Shown here piece by piece: positions 51,407 through 58,587 of a stretch of DNA of 64,000 nt. The notes under the pieces are model-generated. The model was given only the letters and a program-made list of their open reading frames with translations, was not told the origin of the DNA and ran no database searches. The number at the start of each line of letters is the position of its first letter. The first letter of the stretch is position 1. The stretch is from Marinithermus hydrothermalis DSM 14884 (lineage in GTDB: Bacteria; Deinococcota; Deinococci; Deinococcales; Marinithermaceae). The stretch spans positions 243,501-307,500 of the forward strand of contig NC_015387.1 of NCBI RefSeq assembly GCF_000195335.1, in the 5' to 3' direction. The translations under genes and the position numbers were made by a program.

Positions 51407-53236
51407 CTAGAACTCCTCGTCCCACTCTACGATGGTTTCGCTGGTGAGCGTGGGGTTGGCGGGCGGGGTGGTGAGGGAGGTCGTCGTGGGTTGCGCCCTC
51501 CGGTCCTGAATGAGGCCGAACTGCAGCGCGATCCCGCGAAGGCCGGCCGTAGCGAACCCCACCACCAGGAAGATCGTGACGCCCCAGCCGAGCTGCGCCA
51601 GGAGGCTTTGCAGCACGGAAAGGTTCGCCAGGATGCCCAGTTGGGGCAGGTCGCCGTAGTCCGCCAGGATGTTGGCCACGTACGTCAGGGCCTCGACCAT
51701 GGCCGGCAGGAACAAGAAGAGGAAGGCCAACCCCAGGTAACGCCAGTACACGTTGCGTCCCCCGAAGGTCAGCTGCAGCAGGTAGAGCGGGAAGACGGCG
51801 AGCACCCCCGCGAGGATGAACAGGATCGCGCGCGGTACCCCGAGCGTCGCGAGCTCGAGCCGCACCACGAAGCTGTGCCAGGGGCCGAGGGTCCCCCCAA
51901 ACAGCTGCTCCTCGATCTCTTGAAGCTCGCCTAGGGCCACGACCACGTCCGAGGTGCGCAGCCCGACCGCGCCTTTCAGGCGTTCGAGGAGGAGGTCCAT
52001 GCGCTGGGCCAGCTCGGGGTTGTACACCTCGACCACCGGAGCGAGCTTCGTTTGGTACCGGTTATGGGCGAGGCTTAAGGCGGTCCGGGCTTTTTCGTAC
52101 TGGCCGGTCTCCACGAAGGTCTGAGCGTTCGCCAGCACCCCGCGCACCTCGTCCACCAGGGCCAGCCACTCGATCGTGCTTTCCAAGCCCATGTCCTGGA
52201 TAACCTGCGCGACCCGCTCGGCGGTCTGCGGGTCCATCGGGAGGTAGGCGGCTTCCTCGCGCAGGTTCGCGGGCAGGGGTTCCTCGAGAAGCGCCGTGCC
52301 CGAGGAGGACGGCGACGCACTCGAACTAGCGGTTTCCGTCGTTCCCGAGGCTTCCGCGGAGGTGCTCGAGGTCGTGGGGGACGCGGCCGGGGAGGCGGCC
52401 GCGGTTTCCGGGGCGGGCTCGGAAGCACTCGAGGTCTCCGCAGGGGGTTCGGGGGGAGCGGCCTCCGGTTCTTCCTTCAGCGCTACCGTCACGGCTTCCA
52501 CCGGTTGGGTGCGCTCGAGGAAGGCGCTGGTGGCCTGGAGCAGGTCGTCGAGGACGGCTTGGAACCCGGTGTCGTCCCCTTGCGCGAGGCGCCCCATCGC
52601 GGTGACGAAGGCGCGCGCGGAGAGGTCCGAGGCCCGGGGAGAGTCCTGCACCACCAGGTACAGGCCGTACGCCTTGGAGGTCAGGGCGTACGCGGAGGCG
52701 CGGTTTTGCGCTGCGCGCGCGAGCTCAAGGGTTTTGCGCATAGCTTGGGCGTACGCCCGCTCGAACAAGAGGCGAAGCTCCTCCAGATTGCCCGACGCGA
52801 CCAGCGGAGCCGCTTTTTGCTTGAGGTCCGGGGTGCGCGCCGTCGCTTGGATCACCCGGTCGAGCAACGCCTGCGCGGCCTCGAGGTCACCCGCAGCGAC
52901 CGCGTTGAAGAACGCGTCGTACAGCGCCTTCCCGAACGCGCCCCGCACCACCCAAAGCCGCGCCTCGAGGTCGGCCTTGCTCTTGCGGGTCACGGCGAGC
53001 CGGGCGTCGGTCAGGGCCTGCGCGATGCCCTCGGCCAGTACGGGAGGCAGCGCCTCCGCTTCCGCCCGGAACAAGCTGAGGGCCTCGTCGATGCGTTCTA
53101 GGCTCTGCACGGGGTTCGTGTCCAGGAGGCTTTTGGAAGCGTTGAGTTTGGCCGTGACCTGGTCGTACAGCGTTGCCAGCGGTGCCGCCCACGCCCCAGT
53201 CAAGAGCAGTATCCCCACGATCCACAGGTATCTCAT
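51407..53236 (-). CDS. Exported/membrane protein with Ser-Thr-Ala-rich linker, unknown
   Basis: 609 residues. Signal peptide YLWIVGILLLTGAWAAPLAT; an extracytoplasmic alpha-helical domain (TLYDQVTAKLNASKSLLDTN and repeats of helix hairpins, about 20-270); a low-complexity Ala/Ser/Thr/Glu linker (SSASEPAPETAAASPAASPT, about 270-320); another helical region; then three membrane helices near the C-terminus (AILFILAGVLAVFPLYLLQL, YLGLAFLFLFLPAMVEALTY, LGWGVTIFLVVGFATAGLRG) and a short cytoplasmic tail. Not a family I recognise. Overlaps its upstream neighbour by 4 nt, so the three proteins likely act together. Confidence 0.78.
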   Translation of the reverse strand: MRYLWIVGILLLTGAWAAPLATLYDQVTAKLNASKSLLDTNPVQSLERIDEALSLFRAEAEALPPVLAEGIAQALTDARLAVTRKSKADLEARLWVVRGAFGKALYDAFFNAVAAGDLEAAQALLDRVIQATARTPDLKQKAAPLVASGNLEELRLLFERAYAQAMRKTLELARAAQNRASAYALTSKAYGLYLVVQDSPRASDLSARAFVTAMGRLAQGDDTGFQAVLDDLLQATSAFLERTQPVEAVTVALKEEPEAAPPEPPAETSSASEPAPETAAASPAASPTTSSTSAEASGTTETASSSASPSSSGTALLEEPLPANLREEAAYLPMDPQTAERVAQVIQDMGLESTIEWLALVDEVRGVLANAQTFVETGQYEKARTALSLAHNRYQTKLAPVVEVYNPELAQRMDLLLERLKGAVGLRTSDVVVALGELQEIEEQLFGGTLGPWHSFVVRLELATLGVPRAILFILAGVLAVFPLYLLQLTFGGRNVYWRYLGLAFLFLFLPAMVEALTYVANILADYGDLPQLGILANLSVLQSLLAQLGWGVTIFLVVGFATAGLRGIALQFGLIQDRRAQPTTTSLTTPPANPTLTSETIVEWDEEF

Positions 53237-53874
53237 GGCTGACCTCCTTGGGCCTCGAGGCTGCTTAGGGTGTGTAGGATGCGCCCGAGGTTGGTTTCCG
53301 GCCGTCCGATCACCGCGATCAAGGCGTCGCCGAGAGGGCGAAGCACGAGCTGTCCTTCCGCGAACACGGCGTAGAACGCCTGGTAGGGTTGTTGACGCGA
53401 AAGGAGGCGGTGGCTGATCTCGAGGAGCTGCACCAGCTCCTCGGCGCGGTCGGGAAGGCGCACCTCCTGGTAGGTGGGGCCGTGAATCACCACGCCCGTC
53501 ACGCCCTCTTCGCGCGCCAACTCCTGCGCGAGCGCGGCGCGTGCCTCGGGATGGGTCAGGTCCACCTTGCGCGCGGGTAGGTTGGGGGAGGGGGAGGGGT
53601 CCGTCTCCAGGGGCGGCGCTGCGTCCTCTGCGGGGGTCATGGCGTGCAGCAGACGCACAACGCGCCGCAGCTCGCTGGGCAGGCTGGGGATGGGGATGAT
53701 CGCCTGCAGGTTCTGGAAGAGCGCTCCCTCCACCAGGGCCGCCCAGTCCCTGGGGGAGAGCGTTTCGGCGGCGCGCCCGTCCTGCGTGAGCGTGCGTTGC
53801 AGCAGGTTGCGGGCCGCGGGTTCGGATACGTAATGGCTGAGCGCCTCGATAATCAACCGCTGAGCTTCCCTCAT
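53233..53874 (-). CDS. Two-domain protein with C-terminal roadblock/LC7-like domain
   Basis: 213 residues. N-terminal helical domain LIIEALSHYVSEPAARNLLQ, ETLSPRDWAALVEGALFQNL QAII, homologous to the start of the 835-residue partner (PEALTPPQAAQILKRVVYRE, LQGVM). A Pro-rich linker, then GVTGVVIHGPTYQEVRLPDR and FYAVFAEGQLVLRPLGDALI with AVIGRPETNLGRILHTLSSL, the roadblock pattern. First gene of the operon, with TATAAT 20 nt upstream and AAGGAGGGG. The family regulates or binds small GTPases in other bacteria (MglB-like). Confidence 0.8.
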   Translation of the reverse strand: MREAQRLIIEALSHYVSEPAARNLLQRTLTQDGRAAETLSPRDWAALVEGALFQNLQAIIPIPSLPSELRRVVRLLHAMTPAEDAAPPLETDPSPSPNLPARKVDLTHPEARAALAQELAREEGVTGVVIHGPTYQEVRLPDRAEELVQLLEISHRLLSRQQPYQAFYAVFAEGQLVLRPLGDALIAVIGRPETNLGRILHTLSSLEAQGGQP

Positions 53875-53892
53875 ACCCCTCCTTAGCTCGCC

Positions 53893-53898
53893 ATTATA
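53893..53898 (-). promoter_or_regulatory. -10 box of the roadblock operon, 14 bp from a TnpB element
   Basis: TATAAT on the minus strand. The TnpB element left end begins at 53912, so the -35 zone lies inside the element and must differ from the pre-insertion state. No strong -35 hexamer is visible there. Confidence 0.6.
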
Positions 53899-53911
53899 TT
53901 GGGGCTTTCAT

Positions 53912-55188
53912 AGAAACTTGGCGCAGGAGACCGTCGGCTTTAGCCGACGGAGGAATGCGCCTTTACCCCCTTCCACATGATGTACTATACTATCTTTGTG
54001 CAGACCCTCACGGTGCGTTGCACCCTGAAGCCCGCCCCTGAACAGGCCGAGGCCCTGGAGGCCACGGTCCAGCGTTTCGCCGAAGGGTGCAACCACGCCT
54101 TGCGGGTCGCCAAGCGCACGGGCGCCTTTCGCCGCTTTGCGCTGCACCGCCTGGTCTACCGGGACCTCCGGGCGATGGGCCTCGCCGCCAACCTCGCCGT
54201 CCAGGCCATCGCCCGGGTGGCGAGGCGCAAGGGAGAGCGGGCCAAGCACTACCAGCCCACCTCCGTGGCCTACGACCAGCGCACCCTCTCCCTCCGCCTG
54301 GCCGACGAGACCGTCTCCCTGACCACGGTCAAAGGCCGGCTTCGCATCCCCCTCAAGCTCGGCAACTACCAGCGCCACCTCCTGCGCAAAGCCAAGAGCG
54401 TCCAGGGGGGCGTCCTTACGAAGGGCCCCAAGGGGAAGTGGTACATCCACCTCACCCTGCGGGTGGATGATCCGGAGGTTCCCGAGGGCAGCAGCAGAGG
54501 GGGCAGGATCGTAGGGGTAGACCTTGGCCAGAAAGCTTTGGCTACGCTTCCCACAGGGGAGCTGTTCTCTGGTGGCTTCCTGAAATCCAAGCGCTTGCAC
54601 TATCTCCGGAAGCGGGCCGAGGTCCGGAGTAAACTGGACCGCCCTTCCGAACGCACCAGGGGCGTGAAGCGACTTTGGGCACGGCTTTCCGGGAGGGAGG
54701 CCCGCTTCGTAAATAGCGCCCTGCACGCCCTCACCCGGCGCATCGTGGACTTGCTGGAACCCGGCGATGTGCTGGCCTTGGAAGACCTCAAGGGCCTGAG
54801 AAGCCGCACTACGCAAAGGGGGAAGAGGGCGCGCCACCTCCAAAACCTCTGGCCCTACGCCCGCTTCTGCTTCTTCCTGGAGTACAAGGCCCGGCTTAAG
54901 GGGGTGCGAGTGGTCTACGTGGACCCCAGGCACACCAGCCGGGAATGCCCGCGCTGCGGTCACGTTTCCAAGGTAAACCGCCGAAGCCAAGCCCTTTTCC
55001 GCTGCGAGGCTTGCGGGTTCCAGCACAACGCGGACTGGGTGGCGAGCGTGAACATCGCCCGGAGGGCGCTGGCCCAAGGAGCGGGCTCCGCGGGCCCGGG
55101 CCACAGTCAGCTGGCCCTGGTGCTGGGGCATCGCCTTAAGCATCTTCACCTCCCGGCAAGCTGACGGCTTTAGCCGTCAGTAGCTGAC
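53912..55188 (+). mobile_element. IS200/IS605-type TnpB element (tnpB only), apparently intact
   Basis: 1277 bp, preceded by TTCAT (53907-53911), the same 5-mer as at the deleted copy. Left hairpin ACCGTCGGCTTTAGCCGACG(G), right hairpin CTGACGGCTTTAGCCGTCAG, end at TAGCTGAC. No tnpA; it would rely on one elsewhere. It lies between the roadblock operon and moaDE, and its last base forms part of the moaDE stop codon. The right end is also the expected 3' scaffold of a reRNA whose guide would be the flanking TATATGCGG. Confidence 0.82.
53977..55164 (+). CDS. tnpB: RNA-guided TnpB nuclease
   Basis: 395 residues. RuvC residues all present: Asp in RIVGVDLGQKALATLPTGE, Glu in DVLALEDLKGLRSRTT, Asp in CGFQHNADWVASVNIARRAL. 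Zinc finger TSRECPRCGHVSKVNRRSQA with CEACGF. The N-terminal part QTLTVRCTLKPAPEQAEALE and GCNHALRVAKRTGAFRR is the OrfB_IS605 helix-turn-helix region. Start could be ATG 53977 or 53980 or a downstream GTG (VQTLTV). Cuts DNA guided by RNA from the element end, favouring retention. Confidence 0.92.
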   Translation: MMYYTIFVQTLTVRCTLKPAPEQAEALEATVQRFAEGCNHALRVAKRTGAFRRFALHRLVYRDLRAMGLAANLAVQAIARVARRKGERAKHYQPTSVAYDQRTLSLRLADETVSLTTVKGRLRIPLKLGNYQRHLLRKAKSVQGGVLTKGPKGKWYIHLTLRVDDPEVPEGSSRGGRIVGVDLGQKALATLPTGELFSGGFLKSKRLHYLRKRAEVRSKLDRPSERTRGVKRLWARLSGREARFVNSALHALTRRIVDLLEPGDVLALEDLKGLRSRTTQRGKRARHLQNLWPYARFCFFLEYKARLKGVRVVYVDPRHTSRECPRCGHVSKVNRRSQALFRCEACGFQHNADWVASVNIARRALAQGAGSAGPGHSQLALVLGHRLKHLHLPAS

Positions 55189-55868
55189 TATATGCGGTGC
55201 GCGGGGTCCGCTTGCCCCTCGACCCAGACGCTGCCGTCCTCGAGCACCTCCTTCTTCCACACCGGGAGGATCAGCTTGACGCGATCGATGGCGTACCGCA
55301 CGGCGTCGAACGCCTCCGGGCGGTGCGGAGCGGAGGCGATGATCGCGATGGAGGCCTCGCCCGGCAGCACCCGGCCCACCCGGTGCCAGATCGCGATCTT
55401 GCCCAGGGGCCAGCGGGCACGCATCTCCGCGATGATCTGCCCGAGCACCCGCTCGGCCATGCCCGAGTACGCCTCGTACTCCAGGTACCGTACCGTACGG
55501 CCTTGGTTGGGGCTGCGGGTGGTGCCTAGGAAGGTCACGACCGCGCCGTACGGGGGCTCGGTCGCCCAGCGCACCCAGCGATCGGTATCGATCGGGGCCT
55601 CGGTCAATCCGTACGCGTCCATGGGCTCGCCCCCCCCGGAGACGGGTGGCAGAAAGGCCAGTTCGTCCCCCTCCCGAAGGGGGGTGGTGCCGGACGCGAA
55701 CTCCTGGTTGACCGCGACCATACCGCCCTCCAGGCTCAGGCCTGGGTATTGGGCTTCCAAAGCGGTTTTCGCCTGGCGGACCGTAGCCCCTTCGGGGAGG
55801 TCCAGCTCGAGGTGAGCGCGGCCTACCCGTTCGCGGTACACCGCGAAAAGCCGAACGTTAACTCGCAT
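55188..55868 (-). CDS. moaDE: MoaD-MoaE fusion (molybdopterin synthase)
   Basis: 226 residues. About 1-80 is MoaD (MRVNVRLFAVYRERVGRAHL to FLPPVSGGGE, with the Gly-Gly that must become a thiocarboxylate); about 85-226 is MoaE (GAVVTFLGTTRSPNQGRTVR, YLEYEAYSGMAERVLGQI, HRVGRVLPGEASIAIIASAP HRPEAF, PVWKKEVLEDGSVWVEG with the catalytic Lys). The Gly-Gly is internal, so the chain must be cut to work. Overlaps hrcA by 11 nt. Its TAG stop shares a base with the TnpB element. Confidence 0.93.
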   Translation of the reverse strand: MRVNVRLFAVYRERVGRAHLELDLPEGATVRQAKTALEAQYPGLSLEGGMVAVNQEFASGTTPLREGDELAFLPPVSGGGEPMDAYGLTEAPIDTDRWVRWATEPPYGAVVTFLGTTRSPNQGRTVRYLEYEAYSGMAERVLGQIIAEMRARWPLGKIAIWHRVGRVLPGEASIAIIASAPHRPEAFDAVRYAIDRVKLILPVWKKEVLEDGSVWVEGQADPAHRI

Positions 55869-56793
55869 AGGACTCCTTTCCGGAAAGGGCTTGGCTGAGA
55901 CTATATGCGACGGAGAGGGCCTCCTTGTACCGCATGCGCATCGGGCCGACCAGGGTCAGCTCGCCGCGCAGGCTGCCCTCGGCGAACCCCGCTTGCACCA
56001 GGGCGAGCCCTTCGATCTCCCCCACCCGGACGTTCACCCCGCCCGGCGGGGTCAGGGGATCTTCCGGGGGGAACTCCAACGCGCTCAAGGCGCAGCGGAC
56101 GAACGCTGGGTCCTCGGCCTCGGGCTCGGAAAGCATCGCGCCGGTTCCCTCCCGGTACCGCTCGGTCCAGGTGGGTGTGAACGCCTGGCGCAGCGCGGCG
56201 AGCAGGGAGTCGAGCTGCGGGGAAGGCGCGGTGATGCGGCCCAACTGGCTCAAGGGGAACGGGCCCCGCAGCAACGCCTCGGCCTGGCTGAGCAGCGCGT
56301 CGCTGGGAGGGAAGCCCAGCTGCACCAGCCCCTCCTGCACGCGCCCGCCCTCGAGGACCGCGACGGCGAGGACGCGCCGCCCGTCGAGGGCTGAGAGGTG
56401 CACCTGGAGCACCTGCGGGTCGCGGCTTTCCGCGAGCCTGAGCAAAGCCGCATACCCGGAGAGGCTCGAGGCCATCTGCACCGCGAGGCGCGGCCAGGTG
56501 TGGCCCGCGCGTTCGAGGACCTTGTGAAGGCGTTCGACGGTGCTTTGGGGCAGGGGGGTGGGGGGGAGGAGGGAGAGGGCGTAGTGCTGGTACCCGAGCC
56601 GTGTGGGGATGCGTCCGGCGGAGGCGTGGGGTTTGGCGACGAGCCCGGAGGCCTCGAGGTCGAGGAGGTCGTAGCGTGCGGTGGCTGGGCTGACCCCGAT
56701 GCGGTCGGCCAATAGGCTGGACGGAACGGGACGCCGGGTGTGAATATACTCCTCCACCAGCAAACGAAGCAGTTGGCGCTGCCGTTCCGTCAT
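55858..56793 (-). CDS. hrcA: Heat-inducible transcription repressor HrcA
   Basis: 311 residues. Winged-helix LLRLLVEEYIHTRRPVPSSL, ADRIGVSPATARYDLLDLEA, SGLVAKPHASAGRIPTRLGY (the HASAGRxPT motif), and LTLVGPMRMRYKEALSVAYS at the end. It represses chaperone genes through CIRCE. TAAAAT lies 8 nt before the ATG. No CIRCE element is seen nearby, so its targets are elsewhere. Confidence 0.93.
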   Translation of the reverse strand: MTERQRQLLRLLVEEYIHTRRPVPSSLLADRIGVSPATARYDLLDLEASGLVAKPHASAGRIPTRLGYQHYALSLLPPTPLPQSTVERLHKVLERAGHTWPRLAVQMASSLSGYAALLRLAESRDPQVLQVHLSALDGRRVLAVAVLEGGRVQEGLVQLGFPPSDALLSQAEALLRGPFPLSQLGRITAPSPQLDSLLAALRQAFTPTWTERYREGTGAMLSEPEAEDPAFVRCALSALEFPPEDPLTPPGGVNVRVGEIEGLALVQAGFAEGSLRGELTLVGPMRMRYKEALSVAYSLSQALSGKESYAS

Positions 56794-56828
56794 CTCTTCT
56801 TATTTTAAATGCCGGTCTGGGGGTGCGT

Positions 56829-58379
56829 TCAGGGAAGCTTTTCGTACCGGGTGGCGCTGCCGCGACCGACGCGCCGTACACGCCCTTCTTGGATCAGTTG
56901 TCGCAGCAGGCGCAGCGCCTGACGGGGAGTGGTCTGGGTGAGGGCCTCCACCTGCCGGCGGGTGAGCGGGCCGTGCTCGAGGGCTTGCAGGACCCGCTCG
57001 CGCGCGCTGTTCCCGGGAAGCGCAAGCCGGTAGTGCCGCCCTTCGCGTTGGATGAGGCCCGCGCCTTCCATCTGGTGGAGGAGCCGCCGGGCCTGTGTTT
57101 TGGGGAGTTGCAGGGTGGCGGCGAGGGCCTCGAGGTCGGAGCGCCCTTCGCGCTTGAGGTGCCCCAGCACGATCAGGTAGTCCAGGGTGAACGTCCCCTG
57201 TTTTTCCTGGGCCTCCGCCACCCAGCGCACGAATCCCTCGTCGAACTCGGGGTTGCGGATCACGAGGGTTAGGGCGTCCGAGTAGGTGAGGTACACGGGG
57301 GGTTCTTTGCCGTACTTGATCAGGAGGCGGTACATCTTATCCACGCCCACGCCGGCCCGCTCGATGTACCCGAGCTTGGCGAGGGCCTCCGCGAGGCGCG
57401 GGTTGCGGCGTTTCGGGGGGTGCCGGAGGATGTTGTCCGGCGTGATGCCGTGCGGGAACGAGCCGGGGTTGGAGATCTCGAGGCGGTTCTTGTGGTGGTG
57501 GATCTGGACCGCGTCGTGCACCCGCCAGTCCCGGTGCACGAGGGCGTTCAGGATGGCTTCGCGGTAGACCTCGGCGTCGAAGTCCCAGACCTCGAGGCGG
57601 AACAGCCCGACGGTCAGGGGGTGGAAGCTGTTTCGGGCTTGGATGAGGTCCTTGAGCCGCTCTAGGGCGGCAGGGATGGGTTTGAGGATGTCCTCCCGGA
57701 AGGCGTAATCGACGTCGTCGGTTTCGTGGTAGTAGTAGGAGATCTCCGCTTGGGGGAGGTGCCGTTTGAGGGCGAGGGGGGTGCCGGCGAGGAGAAGGCC
57801 GGCGAGGTTGGGCTTGACCTCGTTCTCTTGGCGTTCGAGGAGGCCGAGCGCGTGGAGGAGGTCCAGATCGGGGAGGGCGGCGAGGTCGCTGCGGCGATCC
57901 TCGAGGATGCGGCGAATGCGGAGGACCTCGACGGGGTCCAGGTCGGAGAGGCTCGCGGTGGGGGGGACGGTCGCGGTGTAGTCGGGCTCCGCAGGGAGCG
58001 CTTCGCCCGTGGGTTTTTCGCGGAGCACCTTCCCGTCCCAGAAGGGAGCGTTTCCGGGCCCGATGGCGATGACCGTGGGGCTTTGGGGGATGGTAAGCAC
58101 CAGCACGCTGCCCTCTGGGGTCTCGATGGGTTCGACGTGGGGGATGAGCGTGCCTGCGGAGAGTTCGAAGAGGGCGTGGGTGATCTGCAGGGGGTGGATC
58201 CCGGCCGCGCCTTGGATGCGTCCTTCCGGGGTGACGCCGAGCAGGATGCGCCCGCCCTGGTTGTTGGCGAGGCCGGCGGCGTAACGCGCGAGATCCTCGG
58301 GGGTGAGGTCGGTGGTGAGGAAGAGCGTGCGTGCGTTCTGTCCTTGTTGGATAAGCCCGTAGATCGCCTCGGCCGTCAC
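56829..58379 (-). CDS. AlbA_2/RecG-like ATP-binding transcriptional regulator
   Basis: 516 residues from GTG 58379. N-terminal Schlafen AlbA_2 domain (LTPEDLARYAAGLANNQGGR, ILLGVTPEGRIQGAAG), a middle part with a conserved PREAILNALVHRDW-like segment (YREAILNALVHRDWRVHDAV, FPHGITPDNILRHPPKRRNP, KLGYIERAGVGVDKMYRLL) of the RecG-related HATPase_c_4 type, and C-terminal winged helices. Genes of this kind are common near stress and phage-related loci. TAAACT 7 nt before the GTG supports this start over an ATG 72 nt upstream. Confidence 0.85.
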   Translation of the reverse strand: MTAEAIYGLIQQGQNARTLFLTTDLTPEDLARYAAGLANNQGGRILLGVTPEGRIQGAAGIHPLQITHALFELSAGTLIPHVEPIETPEGSVLVLTIPQSPTVIAIGPGNAPFWDGKVLREKPTGEALPAEPDYTATVPPTASLSDLDPVEVLRIRRILEDRRSDLAALPDLDLLHALGLLERQENEVKPNLAGLLLAGTPLALKRHLPQAEISYYYHETDDVDYAFREDILKPIPAALERLKDLIQARNSFHPLTVGLFRLEVWDFDAEVYREAILNALVHRDWRVHDAVQIHHHKNRLEISNPGSFPHGITPDNILRHPPKRRNPRLAEALAKLGYIERAGVGVDKMYRLLIKYGKEPPVYLTYSDALTLVIRNPEFDEGFVRWVAEAQEKQGTFTLDYLIVLGHLKREGRSDLEALAATLQLPKTQARRLLHQMEGAGLIQREGRHYRLALPGNSARERVLQALEHGPLTRRQVEALTQTTPRQALRLLRQLIQEGRVRRVGRGSATRYEKLP

Positions 58380-58437
58380 GAGCTTAAGTTTAGCGCAGCC
58401 CGGCCGAAGGGTTTTGTGCAGAATGTAATGTATTCTT

Positions 58438-58464
58438 GTGACATTTGGCAAATTTTTCGTGACA
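58438..58464. promoter_or_regulatory. GTGACA direct pair in the AT-rich amtB upstream region
   Basis: TTGTGACA (ending 58443) and TCGTGACA (ending 58464) are 21 bp apart, two helix turns, in an AT-rich stretch about 70-95 bp before the amtB promoter. Such phased half-sites suit an activator. Confidence 0.4.
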
Positions 58465-58532
58465 GAATTCAGTAAAAATGAGCTTTAATTGCAGATTGTA
58501 ATCCACTTTCTGGATAATTGACCATAAATCTA

Positions 58533-58561
58533 TTGACAATATGCACACGAGATGCTACCCT
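58533..58561 (+). promoter_or_regulatory. amtB-glnK promoter (TTGACA-17-TACCCT)
   Basis: Consensus -35 TTGACA (58533-58538), 17-bp spacer, TACCCT (58556-58561). Leader of about 20 nt with CGAGGGGAGGGGATC before the ATG. Confidence 0.75.
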
Positions 58562-58587
58562 GTGGGCATCTTCGAGGGGAGGGGATC

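Noticed and set aside
56793..56830. CIRCE operator expected near hrcA
   Set aside because: No TTAGCACTC-N9-GAGTGCTAA or close variant found in the upstream region.
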